A stretch of 64,000 nucleotides of DNA from contig NC_018014.1 of NCBI RefSeq assembly GCF_000265425.1, positions 620,001 to 684,000 on the forward strand, in the 5' to 3' direction. The notes below the pieces were generated by a model that did not search any database, was not told the DNA's origin, and saw only the letters and a list, made by a program, of their open reading frames with translations. A program made the translations under genes and the position numbers. Positions 1-7,753 of the stretch are shown here, piece after piece (positions within the stretch are counted from its first letter, which is position 1; every line of letters begins with the position of its first letter). Origin of the DNA: Terriglobus roseus DSM 18391 (GTDB taxonomy: Bacteria > Acidobacteriota > Terriglobia > Terriglobales > Acidobacteriaceae).

Positions 1-639
1 CGTGGCCCAGACATTCGCGTGCATCGCCGCAAGTTGCGCGGTAGTGTGCGCGTCCGAACGTTTCGCTGTCATCGCGAAATCGACCAGGCCGGCCGCACCA
101 CCAGCCCACGCAGCAGCAGGGCCGCAGGCACCTTGCCAGAAGCCGGGACGGTCGACGTACCAGTTTGCTTCGCCGACGACGGCTGCAGGGTAATCCTCGA
201 AGGTGAGCGCGGCGGTCTGCGTGGCGCGAAAGGCTTCGGTTTGCCATCCGGATGCATCGGTTTTCAGGCGGTCGGGGTGGGCTGTGAGGTCGATTTCGAG
301 CAACAGGTCGCCGGAGGAGATCAGTGCGCGATCGACCAGGCCTGCGCCGCTGCAAAACTCCTTGGTGCCGCTGAGGCGGCCGCCTTCAAAGCGCATGGGC
401 CGGCCGGGGATTTCGCTCGCCCAGACGGCGTACTTGGCGGCTGCGGCGGGTTCGCGGCTACTCTCGCGGAGGATGGCGACTGCGTCCCAGTGCGCCTCGG
501 CCAGCTTGGCCAGGCTCAGGTCCTCGCGACCTGCTGTGAAGATGCGGCGGTGGCGTTGTGGCGTGTTGCCGGTGCCGGGCGAGGGGAGATCTTCGCGGCA
601 TAGCTGCCCGAAGCGCGCGATGACTTCTGGCGTCGTCAT
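1..639 (-). CDS. Acyl-CoA dehydrogenase-like protein, partial (runs off left edge)
   Basis: The minus-strand frame from the ATG at 639 stays open for 213 codons to the window edge, so only the N-terminal part is visible. It contains AHWDAVAILRE near residues 52-62, the segment FEGGRLSGTKEFCSGAGLVD, which resembles the flavin-site G-x-K-x-(W/F)-(I/C)-(T/S) stretch of acyl-CoA dehydrogenases, and DRPGFWQGACGPAAAWAGG further on. The start overlaps the stop of the upstream glycosyltransferase gene as ATGA. Family knowledge: acyl-CoA dehydrogenase folds use FAD to desaturate acyl-CoA or act on related substrates. The substrate here is unknown. Its place at the end of a PIG-L/methyltransferase/glycosyltransferase cassette suggests a small secondary pathway rather than ordinary beta-oxidation; that is inference. 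Confidence 0.7.
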   Translation of the reverse strand, partial: MTTPEVIARFGQLCREDLPSPGTGNTPQRHRRIFTAGREDLSLAKLAEAHWDAVAILRESSREPAAAAKYAVWASEIPGRPMRFEGGRLSGTKEFCSGAGLVDRALISSGDLLLEIDLTAHPDRLKTDASGWQTEAFRATQTAALTFEDYPAAVVGEANWYVDRPGFWQGACGPAAAWAGGAAGLVDFAMTAKRSDAHTTAQLAAMHANVWAT

Positions 640-1364
640 GCGGCGTTCTCGCTATCGGCAATGAATTCGTTGTGCTTTGCCAGCGCTCCGGCAAAGCCCA
701 GTGGTGCGCGGCCTACGCGTCGACCACTGGTGACCACGCGCAGCCGCGCGTCGGAGAGATGTGTACCGGCGGTGCGTAACCGCGCCCACAGGTCGTGATC
801 CTCGGCTGTCTCCAGCGCGTTCCATCCGCCGGCCAGCATGTAGGCGTCGGCCCGGACACCCAGGTTGGCACCGTGTACGTGCGGGTGCGTGCCGTCGTCG
901 TTGATCTGATAGGTCACGCGGAAGCGTGTCTCGACATGCTCGCGGTGTTCCACGAAGCAATCGACATCCACGATGCCGGCGACTGCGGTATAGCCGCGTC
1001 GGGCCAGCGAGAGATGGTCCAAGAGCCAGTTCTGCGGAACTTCGCAATCGGCGTCGGTGTTCGCCAGCCAGCACCGCCAGGGGTTACCGCGATGGCGTGT
1101 CAGAGCCGTCTCCGCAGCAAGCGCGCGAGCCAAGCCGACGTTGCCGGCATCCACCTCCAGCACCCTTCCGCAGGTGTGCTGCAACATCGCCCTTGCAAGA
1201 TCCGCTGTGGTGTCGGTCGAGCCGTCGGAGACGACGATGATGTCGCTGGTCACGCCGGCGGGCAGAACCGCGCAGGCAGCCGCAACGGAGCGCAGGCAGC
1301 GCGGCAACAGCAGCTCCTCATTGCGGGCGGGAATCAGAACGGCCATGTGCCAGGGCGTGATCAT
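636..1364 (-). CDS. Family 2 glycosyltransferase
   Basis: A 242-residue GT-A-fold glycosyltransferase without membrane segments. MAVLIPARNEE (residues 7-17) starts the nucleotide-binding fold, IIVVSDGSTDTTADLA follows, NTDADCEVP carries the DxD-type metal/nucleotide-sugar site, and ETAEDHDLWARL is the acceptor-side ED motif. It would move a sugar from a nucleotide donor onto an unknown acceptor in the cytoplasm. Both ends overlap neighbours by four bases (ATGA with the methyltransferase upstream and with the acyl-CoA-dehydrogenase-like gene downstream), so expression is translationally coupled. The acceptor cannot be told from sequence; partnership with a deacetylase and a NodS-like methyltransferase suggests building or tailoring an acylated or N-methylated glycoconjugate. 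Confidence 0.85.
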   Translation of the reverse strand: MITPWHMAVLIPARNEELLLPRCLRSVAAACAVLPAGVTSDIIVVSDGSTDTTADLARAMLQHTCGRVLEVDAGNVGLARALAAETALTRHRGNPWRCWLANTDADCEVPQNWLLDHLSLARRGYTAVAGIVDVDCFVEHREHVETRFRVTYQINDDGTHPHVHGANLGVRADAYMLAGGWNALETAEDHDLWARLRTAGTHLSDARLRVVTSGRRVGRAPLGFAGALAKHNEFIADSENAA

Positions 1365-1966
1365 GCGTTTGTGCCTGCCTGTTTGCGGAACCGATCGAGC
1401 CGGAAGCCACTGTTCGTCTGTTCATGCCGCTCGGCATGTTCGTGCTGCAGTCCGGGCTGTGCGAGCAAAGCCTCATGCACGGCATCGCCGCCCTGGATGT
1501 GATCTTGCGAGTGTCCAAGCCAGTGCGCGGCCAGCAACGTCGCGTTGGGCTGCATGGCACCGACGATGCGCGAAACCTGTCGCTGCCACTCGTCCGCAGT
1601 GAAGTAGTACCCGATTTCGCTGAGAACGATCAGGTCGAAGTCTGCGATTGGAGCTTCATCAGTGAGCGAGGCGCAATGCACGTGGACGCCGGGGAGTCCT
1701 GCGCAACGCTCCTGCGCCTGTTGCACGGCGGTCGTGGAGAAGTCGCACGCGTCCACGCGATCGCAGATGGCAGCGAGTTGCTGCGTCAGTACGGCGACGG
1801 AGCAGCCGGGTTCCCATGCGTGGTGATAGCGCGCGGGCGAGAGAGCCTGGAGGATAGTGCGATAGCGTGCCTGTTCGTAGGCGTCAGCGGCAAAGTTCCA
1901 TGGATCCGCACCGCCGCGATACTTCGCTTCGAAGAATTCCGGCGAGCTGGTGGACAAGGTGCTCAT
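1361..1966 (-). CDS. SAM-dependent methyltransferase, NodS-like
   Basis: A 201-residue class I methyltransferase. HHAWEPGCSVAVLTQQLA carries the SAM-binding E-x-G-x-G-like motif I (here EPGCS), VDACDFSTTAVQQA gives the acidic end of strand beta2, and FDLIVLSEIGYYF is the motif IV strand. The N-terminus (FEAKYRGGADPWNF) is the typical beginning of NodS/Nodulation-S-like methyltransferases, which N-methylate deacetylated amino sugars in Nod factor synthesis. It sits directly after a PIG-L deacetylase gene with an ATGA overlap, so deacetylation followed by N-methylation is a natural reading. The substrate is inference; the methyltransferase assignment is firm. Confidence 0.82.
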   Translation of the reverse strand: MSTLSTSSPEFFEAKYRGGADPWNFAADAYEQARYRTILQALSPARYHHAWEPGCSVAVLTQQLAAICDRVDACDFSTTAVQQAQERCAGLPGVHVHCASLTDEAPIADFDLIVLSEIGYYFTADEWQRQVSRIVGAMQPNATLLAAHWLGHSQDHIQGGDAVHEALLAQPGLQHEHAERHEQTNSGFRLDRFRKQAGTNA

Positions 1967-2664
1967 CCGTGCAGGAAGACCTCAAAGGGCCAGCGCGCCG
2001 GGCCCAGCAGGCGCTTGGGGAGGATAGGCTCTCCACTGACGTGTTCCAACTGCGATGCGTGGCAGGCGAGTGCGTCGGCCTTTGCCTGCATGGCCGTTTC
2101 GTCGGGGACAAATCGACCCAACGGCAGGCCGGCCAACAGGTCCATGGTGCCGCGATGCCATGTCCAGAAGAAGTAGCTGATCAGCGGCAGGCCTTTGGCC
2201 TTGGCGACGGACTCTGCGGCGTGGGCGCAGGCCATGTGGTCGGGATGAAAGTCGCCGGACCAGGGAGCGACGATCTGCATGCCGTCTTTCGCGAGTTCCA
2301 GCAGGCGCCGCGTAAGCTCTTCCTGCCGCTGCATCAGGCCGCTATCAGTCAGGCGCAGGCGGTGGATGCTGTTCGCTTCCACGCCCAGTTTCTGCAGCGC
2401 TGCGGTTTGCTCCGCTTCGCGCACCTGGCCCAGCGCATCACGTTCGTCCTGAGATGTCTCGTAGGCATTTTCGCCGTCGGTCACCGCGACCACCGTTACG
2501 GGTACGCCCTGCGCTCGCAGGGTGGCGATAAGTGCTCCAGCGCCGAGTGTTTCGTCGTCCGGATGCGGAGCGACGACCATTGTCGGCATCAGCTCTGGCG
2601 TCCACGAAGGCACCTCGCCGAGGGTCGTGAGCCATTGTTGATCGTCGATGATGGAAAGGATCAC
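1963..2664 (-). CDS. PIG-L/LmbE-family deacetylase
   Basis: A 233-residue zinc-dependent N-deacetylase of the PIG-L (LmbE-like) family. APHPDDETLGAG at residues 32-43 contains the His and Asp metal/catalytic residues (H34, D36, D37), and FHPDHMACAHA near 139-149 supplies the third zinc ligand (H143). The family removes acetyl groups from GlcNAc-containing small molecules and lipids. It is the first gene of a four-gene minus-strand cassette in which every junction is a four-base overlap. The upstream 140 bases to the DUF2251 gene hold the likely promoter, although I see no convincing box. Function is firm at family level; the substrate is unknown. Confidence 0.88.
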   Translation of the reverse strand: MILSIIDDQQWLTTLGEVPSWTPELMPTMVVAPHPDDETLGAGALIATLRAQGVPVTVVAVTDGENAYETSQDERDALGQVREAEQTAALQKLGVEANSIHRLRLTDSGLMQRQEELTRRLLELAKDGMQIVAPWSGDFHPDHMACAHAAESVAKAKGLPLISYFFWTWHRGTMDLLAGLPLGRFVPDETAMQAKADALACHASQLEHVSGEPILPKRLLGPARWPFEVFLHG

Positions 2665-2808
2665 AGCGAGACGTGTGATGCACGCTTACCGGGGCCAGTA
2701 GCTTCTGCGATCACTGTGCCTTAGCTAACACAGGCGCATATGCGCGCTGCGCAAGGGAACGACGCAATGCGTTCATGCGATGACTATGGCTGATTTCACA
2801 CTTAGCGG

Positions 2809-3258
2809 CTATTCGGCTGTGAGCGCAGCTTCTTCGAATTGCGTCATGGCGGCGTCGTCCCAGGCGTGGTCGGCGCTGCGCCAGTTATTGCGGCCGTCGT
2901 CCATGAAGTTAGGGAAGTTGCTGCGGCAGCGGCTCTCGCGGTGTTCGAAGTCGATGAGCACCTGCGGTACGCCGTCGAGGCGCAGGGCTGCGCGCTGGCC
3001 GTCCCGCGACCACTCGACGGTAAGCAGACGCTTGCGGTCGCTGTCATCCTCGCGCTGCATGGCTTCCACGTTGTAGACGAGCATGGCGTCCATCACGGTG
3101 ACATCGAAGTCCTCGTCCACGGTGGCTCGGCGGCCATCGCAGGCGTAGCAGTAACCTGCCGCGCCCTCATCCTCAAAGACCACGCGCCAAGGCAGTTCGC
3201 GCACGGGCGAATAGCTTACGAGGCGACCTGCGCCCACCTGCAGTTCCAACGAATCCAT
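2809..3258 (-). CDS. DUF2251-like protein
   Basis: A 149-residue soluble protein with no signal peptide. The stretch WRVVFEDEGAAGYCYACD and the later acidic segment VMDAMLVYNVE match what I remember of DUF2251 proteins, a small family of unknown function in proteobacteria and acidobacteria. The second half (GVPQVLIDFEHRESRCRSNF, then PNFMDDGRNNWRSADHAWDD) is polar and probably a conserved C-terminal domain. It is transcribed away from the membrane-protein gene that starts 75 bases downstream on the other strand, so the two share a short divergent promoter region. No biochemical role can be offered. Confidence 0.6.
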   Translation of the reverse strand: MDSLELQVGAGRLVSYSPVRELPWRVVFEDEGAAGYCYACDGRRATVDEDFDVTVMDAMLVYNVEAMQREDDSDRKRLLTVEWSRDGQRAALRLDGVPQVLIDFEHRESRCRSNFPNFMDDGRNNWRSADHAWDDAAMTQFEEAALTAE

Positions 3259-3333
3259 GGCTCAAGGATAAACGCGGAGGGCGGCGGCACTCGGATGGAT
3301 GTCCGGGACGGTACACTCGAACCTGTCGCACTC

Positions 3334-4536
3334 ATGAGCTTTCGTTTCCACTTCGGCCTGCCCCAAAAGATCGCCGCCCTCATCCTGCTGCTGTTTTTCG
3401 CAGCGACGCTGTTCGTTATCGGCCGGACGCCGCTGACGGAGAGCGACTATCGCTATGCCCTGTGCGGCCGCGAGATGTGGGAGAAGCCTGCGCCTGCCGC
3501 GGGCTACTTCACGACCTGCGGCAACATGCAGGGCGATGGAACGCTGGCGTATCGCGCTGCGGCGCTGCCGCTGAGCATCTACGTCAACACGCTGCGTCTC
3601 GAAGACTGGATCGCGGCCAAGCGCAATCACACACCGGCTGATTCGGACCCTGTTGGCGGTTCGGTCTATGACCTGCGGCACCAGATCGTGGGGACGCGAT
3701 ACCTGTTGCGGGTGCCGTTTGCACTGGCTGCGGTGATGCTGGGCGCTGGGCTGTGGTGGGTGACGCGAAGGCTCTTCGGCAACGTGGGCGGGGCGATGTC
3801 GCTGCTGCTGTACTGCGTTTCGCCGCTGGTGTTGCGGTATGCGACGACACCGAATAACGAGATTCTGGCGGCGTGGGGACTTTACGCCGTTATTTATACG
3901 GCCATCGGTATCGCGCATGCGATGTATGGGCCGCCGCGCAAATGGCGGCCGCGCATTGTGCTGTTTACGCTGGCGCTTGGCCTGACTGCCTGCGCGCATC
4001 TGCTGGCTGCGGTGCTTGGTCTTTTTGCTTCTGCGGTGTTCATGCTCTATGTGGCGGAGCGGCGTCGGACGCTGGTGTTTCCGGTGCTGCTGGTGTCTGC
4101 GTTTGGCGCGTTAATGCTGGTGTTTGCTTCGTATACGTTCCGGCTGGGGCTGTTCACGTATGTGTTCACCGGGGGTGCGGGACGATTCACGCTGGACTAC
4201 ATGCCGGCGCTGGAGCTGGTGCGGGATCCACTGCAACTTGCGGTGACGGCGGCGGCGGGAATCGCGCTGGTGCTGTTCGTTTTGCTGCGGCGTGCGCGCT
4301 ACTTTGGCAACACCGTTCCGTTGCTGGTTACGCTGGTTTTGTTACCGATTGAGACGACTCAGATCAGCAGCATCCCGGTGGTGTGGGCGTATCCGTTTCT
4401 GCTGACGTTTGTGGGCGGAGCTTTCGCGGACGCAGCCGAGACGAAGCAGCGGAAGCTGTTCCTGGCGATTGTTCTGACGACGCTGCTGGCGCAGGGGATC
4501 CTGTGCGGAACCTGGCTCTGGGTGTCTGTTCGGTAG
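3334..4536 (+). CDS. Polytopic membrane protein, possibly GT-C glycosyltransferase-like
   Basis: About 400 residues from the ATG at 3334. I chose it because the sequence after it (MSFRFHFGLPQKIAALILL) begins a membrane helix; an in-frame ATG at 3295 would add 13 residues. Roughly eight to ten hydrophobic helices are visible, with a first large extracytoplasmic loop after helix 1 (SDYRYALCGREMWEKP, two further cysteines nearby) and later helices such as LALGLTACAHLLAAVLGLF. The topology of one N-terminal helix, a long loop with acidic residues and then many helices resembles GT-C lipid-linked sugar transferases, but no signature motif proves it. A strong bidirectional terminator follows. Role unknown. 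Confidence 0.65.
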   Translation: MSFRFHFGLPQKIAALILLLFFAATLFVIGRTPLTESDYRYALCGREMWEKPAPAAGYFTTCGNMQGDGTLAYRAAALPLSIYVNTLRLEDWIAAKRNHTPADSDPVGGSVYDLRHQIVGTRYLLRVPFALAAVMLGAGLWWVTRRLFGNVGGAMSLLLYCVSPLVLRYATTPNNEILAAWGLYAVIYTAIGIAHAMYGPPRKWRPRIVLFTLALGLTACAHLLAAVLGLFASAVFMLYVAERRRTLVFPVLLVSAFGALMLVFASYTFRLGLFTYVFTGGAGRFTLDYMPALELVRDPLQLAVTAAAGIALVLFVLLRRARYFGNTVPLLVTLVLLPIETTQISSIPVVWAYPFLLTFVGGAFADAAETKQRKLFLAIVLTTLLAQGILCGTWLWVSVR

Positions 4537-4556
4537 ACGGCAGAACCGTAAGACAG

Positions 4557-4584
4557 AAAAGCCCGGCACGAGGCCGGGCTTTTC
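4557..4584. terminator. Bidirectional terminator between membrane protein gene and fabF
   Basis: The 7-bp stem GCCCGGC / GCCGGGC encloses a 5-base loop (ACGAG), flanked by AAAA on the left and TTTTCT on the right. It therefore ends transcripts arriving from either side, and the genes at 4536 and 4609 converge on it. Confidence 0.85.
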
Positions 4585-4608
4585 TATGTGTTGTCGAGGG
4601 CAGACTGG

Positions 4609-5877
4609 TTACTCGTCCCAGCGCTTGAAGATCAGCGAACCATTGGTGCCACCGAAGCCAAACGAGTTCGACAGGGCGTAGTTCAACTGAGCGTTCTGTG
4701 CCTTATTGGGAACGTAGTTCAGACGGCACTCCGGATCCACGTTGTCGAGGTTCATGGTCGGCGGGACGATGCCCTTCTGCATGGCCATGAGCGTGATGCC
4801 GGCTTCGAGTCCGCCCGCGCCACCCAGAAGGTGACCCGTCATGGACTTGGTCGAAGAGACCAGAAGCTTGTGGCTGAGTGCATGTTCGCCGAAGACCGTC
4901 TCCATGCCCTTGGACTCCATCACATCGCCGAGTGGCGTTGAGGTGGCGTGCGCGTTCACGTAGTCGATCTCGTTCGGCTGCAGACCAGCGGACTTGAGCG
5001 CGTTCTTCATGGATCGTGCGCAGCCTTCGCCGCCCGGAGCCATGCCCGTCATGTGGAAGGCGTCCGAGCTCATGCCGTAGCCGACCACTTCGCCGAGGAT
5101 CTTTGCGCCGCGTGCCTGTGCGAACTCGAGCGATTCCAGGATCAGGATGCCTGCGCCTTCGCCAATGACAAAGCCGTCGCGATCCTTATCCCATGGGCGC
5201 GATGCGTGTGTGGGGTCATCATTGCGCGTCGACAGTGCCTTCATGGCTGCGAAGCCACCGACGCTGAGCGGTGTGATGGCACCCTCTGCGCCGCCTGCGA
5301 TCATGGCCTCCGCGTCGCCGCGCTGGATGATGCGGAAGGCGTCGCCGATGGAGTGAGCCGAGGTGGTGCAGGCAGTTGCCGCCGCCTGATTCGGCCCCTT
5401 GGCGCCGAACCGGATGGAGACGTGCCCCGCCGCCAGGTTCACGATCGATGCAGGGATGAAGAACGGCGAGATCTTGCGCGGGCCACCGTTCATCAGGTTG
5501 GTGTGCTCGCGTTCGATGATGTCGAAGCCGCCGATGCCGGAACCGATGTGGACGCCAATGTCTTCGGCGTTCTCCGGTGTGACCTGGAGACCGCTGTGTT
5601 CCATGGCTTCCTGCGCCGCTGCGAGAGCAAAGTGAATGAAGCGGCCCATCTTCCGGGCTTCTTTTTTCTCGATGAAGATGTGCGGGTCGAAGTTTTTAAC
5701 TTCCGCGGCAAAGCGGGCGGGATGGCCTTCAAGATCGAAGGCCGTAATCTCCGCCATGCCACTGGTGCCGGCCATCAGAGAGTCCCATACGGCAGGGGCC
5801 GTATTGCCGATGCCGCAGATCAGTCCGATGCCCGTTACGACAACACGCCGTGCGGGAATGGTTGTTGCTTGTGCCAC
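4609..5877 (-). CDS. fabF: 3-oxoacyl-[acyl-carrier-protein] synthase II
   Basis: A 422-residue beta-ketoacyl-ACP synthase that condenses malonyl-ACP with acyl-ACP in cytoplasmic fatty acid elongation. The catalytic triad is intact: nucleophile C170 in AAATACTTSAHS, H310 in VNAHATSTPLGD and H349 in STKSMTGHLLGGAGG. The C-terminal NSFGFGGTNGSLIF glycine-rich segment is also typical. Length fits FabF (about 410). It lies two bases after acpP, so the pair forms the standard acpP-fabF operon and FabF is made together with its carrier protein. No unusual features. Confidence 0.96.
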   Translation of the reverse strand: MAQATTIPARRVVVTGIGLICGIGNTAPAVWDSLMAGTSGMAEITAFDLEGHPARFAAEVKNFDPHIFIEKKEARKMGRFIHFALAAAQEAMEHSGLQVTPENAEDIGVHIGSGIGGFDIIEREHTNLMNGGPRKISPFFIPASIVNLAAGHVSIRFGAKGPNQAAATACTTSAHSIGDAFRIIQRGDAEAMIAGGAEGAITPLSVGGFAAMKALSTRNDDPTHASRPWDKDRDGFVIGEGAGILILESLEFAQARGAKILGEVVGYGMSSDAFHMTGMAPGGEGCARSMKNALKSAGLQPNEIDYVNAHATSTPLGDVMESKGMETVFGEHALSHKLLVSSTKSMTGHLLGGAGGLEAGITLMAMQKGIVPPTMNLDNVDPECRLNYVPNKAQNAQLNYALSNSFGFGGTNGSLIFKRWDE

Positions 5878-5879
5878 GT

Positions 5880-6122
5880 TTACTTAGCCTTTGCGTGCGC
5901 TTCGATGTAGTCCGTTGCGTCCTTTACAGTCTTGATCTTCTCGGCGTCTTCATCCGGGATCTGGATATCGAAGGCCTCTTCAAACTGCATCACCAGTTCG
6001 ACCACGTCGAGCGAATCAGCTCCCAGATCTTCCTGGAAGGACGCGCCCGGGGTTACCTCAGCCTCATCCACCTGAAGCTGCTCTACGATGATGCCTTTAA
6101 CCTTCTCGTCAACCGATGCCAT
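5880..6122 (-). CDS. acpP: Acyl carrier protein
   Basis: An 80-residue acidic carrier protein. The phosphopantetheine attachment site is S37 in [13 protein letters not shown]. An ATG nine codons further upstream is in frame, but the start at 6122 is preceded at good spacing by AGGAGAA and gives the normal ACP length beginning [11 protein letters not shown] carries growing acyl chains for fabF, encoded two bases downstream. The promoter must lie in the roughly 300 bases upstream shared with the divergent GGDEF gene. Confidence 0.96.
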   Translation of the reverse strand: MASVDEKVKGIIVEQLQVDEAEVTPGASFQEDLGADSLDVVELVMQFEEAFDIQIPDEDAEKIKTVKDATDYIEAHAKAK

Positions 6123-6427
6123 CTTGCTTTTCTCCTGAACAGATTCCAAAAATTCGCCGCGATTGTTGGATGCACTCCACGGCGTATCTGCACTTCGTGG
6201 AGGCCATCTTCCCCGCCCCTTTTGCGGCGAGCGAGCCGCTCCCTAGTGTACAGAGGCTCCTGTCACGTTACCAGAGTGGGAGGGGAAGCTGTGCACGGAA
6301 GCGGGCGGGCGAAAAACTTCACACGGTTTTTAAAAGGTGGCGCTTACAATCCGTTTACGCCAACGTGAAGTTTTCCTGAGGTTCCCTGAGGAAGATTCCT
6401 GGCGAAGCCGTCGGGCTTTAGGTCTGA
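6123..6427. promoter_or_regulatory. Divergent intergenic region between acpP and GGDEF gene
   Basis: About 305 bases without a supported gene. It must carry the promoter of acpP-fabF on the left and of the diguanylate cyclase gene on the right. The part 6320-6375 is relatively AT-rich (for example ACGGTTTTTAAAAGG), the most likely promoter zone, but I could not define -35/-10 boxes with confidence. Confidence 0.4.
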
Positions 6428-7753
6428 ATGAACTACCTGCTACTGCCTGATTTCTTTGCGATGGCCCTGCTCGTGTGTCTGCTGTTGTTCAGGGGCCGCC
6501 GCGAGCGCGACGATATGCGCCTGTGGATCGCGGGTCTGTTGCTGATCCTGCTGGAGTGCGCGGCGCGGATCGTGTACTCGATGCCAAACGGGCTGGTGAT
6601 GCACCGTGCGTCGCACGTGGTGGCGCTGGATGCGTACCTGCTGGCAGGCGTCATGTTCCTTCTTTCGGCCTCGCCGGGGCTGCGGCGCATGCCACGCAGC
6701 ACTGCATTTCTGTGTTTCAACATCGGCCCCAACCTGGCCCTGTTGACGATCTACTCCCTCGACAGCCGGGTGGCCTCACTGTATGCCGTGCTTGTCGGCT
6801 ACGGTCTGGTTACCGGTCTCGCTTCCTGCGCGCTGCTGCGGCGGCGCTGGACGTACTACGCGGCGGTCGCGGGCATCTGGGTGCCGCTGGCGATCTGCAC
6901 GGGCACATTGCATTACCGGATGGCCGCCTATCTTGACCTGTCTTTCGTGTACATGATGTGTGCCATCGCCTTTGGGAAGACGCTGCAGTCGCGCAGCCGG
7001 GGCAAGATCGCCGTCGTGACGGGCTTTGTGGTCTGGTCTCTGTGCTTTCTGGCGCATCCGTGGGTCTCTGAGGTCTACCCGCAGTGGGCGGATTTCCTGA
7101 ATGAGCTTTGGAATATGCAGAAGTTCATCATCACGGTGGGGCTGTTGCTGGTGCTGCTGGAGCGGCAGATTATCAGCAACCAGTGGCTGGCCCTGCACGA
7201 TGAACTGACGAGCCTGCCCAATCGCCGATTGTTCGACGATCGGCTGGAGTTTGCGCTGGCGCGCGCAGCCCGGGAACGGCACCGCCTGGCGATCTTCAAC
7301 CTGGACCTGGATGGGTTCAAGCAGATCAACGACACGATGGGACACGACGCGGGCGACGTATTGCTGAAGGCGATTAGTCGCAACCTGGAGAATGCCACGC
7401 GCCGATCGGATACGCTCGCCAGGCTGGGTGGCGACGAGTTCTCGCTGATTGCCGTGGATATCGGCGACGACCCAAGGGGACCTGTTTCGCACCCGATCCG
7501 TTTGCCGCAGATCGAGCGCATTTTTGCTGCGATGCTGCGCGCAGTGGAGCTACCCGTGGCACTTGGCGCGGACTATGACAACCAGGTGGCTCGCGTGTCG
7601 GCGAGTGTGGGTGTGGCGTTCTACCCGGAAGACGGCGAAGATGCGGTGACGCTGATGCGCCTGGCGGACCACCGCATGTTCGGCCAGAAGAGCGAGCGGG
7701 CCCGCGTGCGCAAGACCGGCGGCACGACGCCGCTGACGCTGCGGAAGGCCTAG
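6428..7753 (+). CDS. Membrane diguanylate cyclase (GGDEF)
   Basis: A 441-residue protein: roughly seven to eight membrane helices over residues 1-240 (a MASE-like sensor), a short linker, then a GGDEF domain from about 255 (DELTSLPNRRLFDDRLE). The active-site LGGDEFS is intact at 333-339, and the product-inhibition I-site RxxD (RRSD) sits exactly five residues before it. It should make cyclic di-GMP from two GTP at the cytoplasmic membrane and be feedback inhibited. No EAL or HD-GYP domain is attached. The sensed signal is unknown. Its 3' end overlaps the convergent rmuC gene by four bases. Confidence 0.9.
   Translation: MNYLLLPDFFAMALLVCLLLFRGRRERDDMRLWIAGLLLILLECAARIVYSMPNGLVMHRASHVVALDAYLLAGVMFLLSASPGLRRMPRSTAFLCFNIGPNLALLTIYSLDSRVASLYAVLVGYGLVTGLASCALLRRRWTYYAAVAGIWVPLAICTGTLHYRMAAYLDLSFVYMMCAIAFGKTLQSRSRGKIAVVTGFVVWSLCFLAHPWVSEVYPQWADFLNELWNMQKFIITVGLLLVLLERQIISNQWLALHDELTSLPNRRLFDDRLEFALARAARERHRLAIFNLDLDGFKQINDTMGHDAGDVLLKAISRNLENATRRSDTLARLGGDEFSLIAVDIGDDPRGPVSHPIRLPQIERIFAAMLRAVELPVALGADYDNQVARVSASVGVAFYPEDGEDAVTLMRLADHRMFGQKSERARVRKTGGTTPLTLRKA

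Noticed and set aside
4948..5910. Long plus-strand frames over fabF
   Set aside because: Antisense shadows of a gene with an intact active site.
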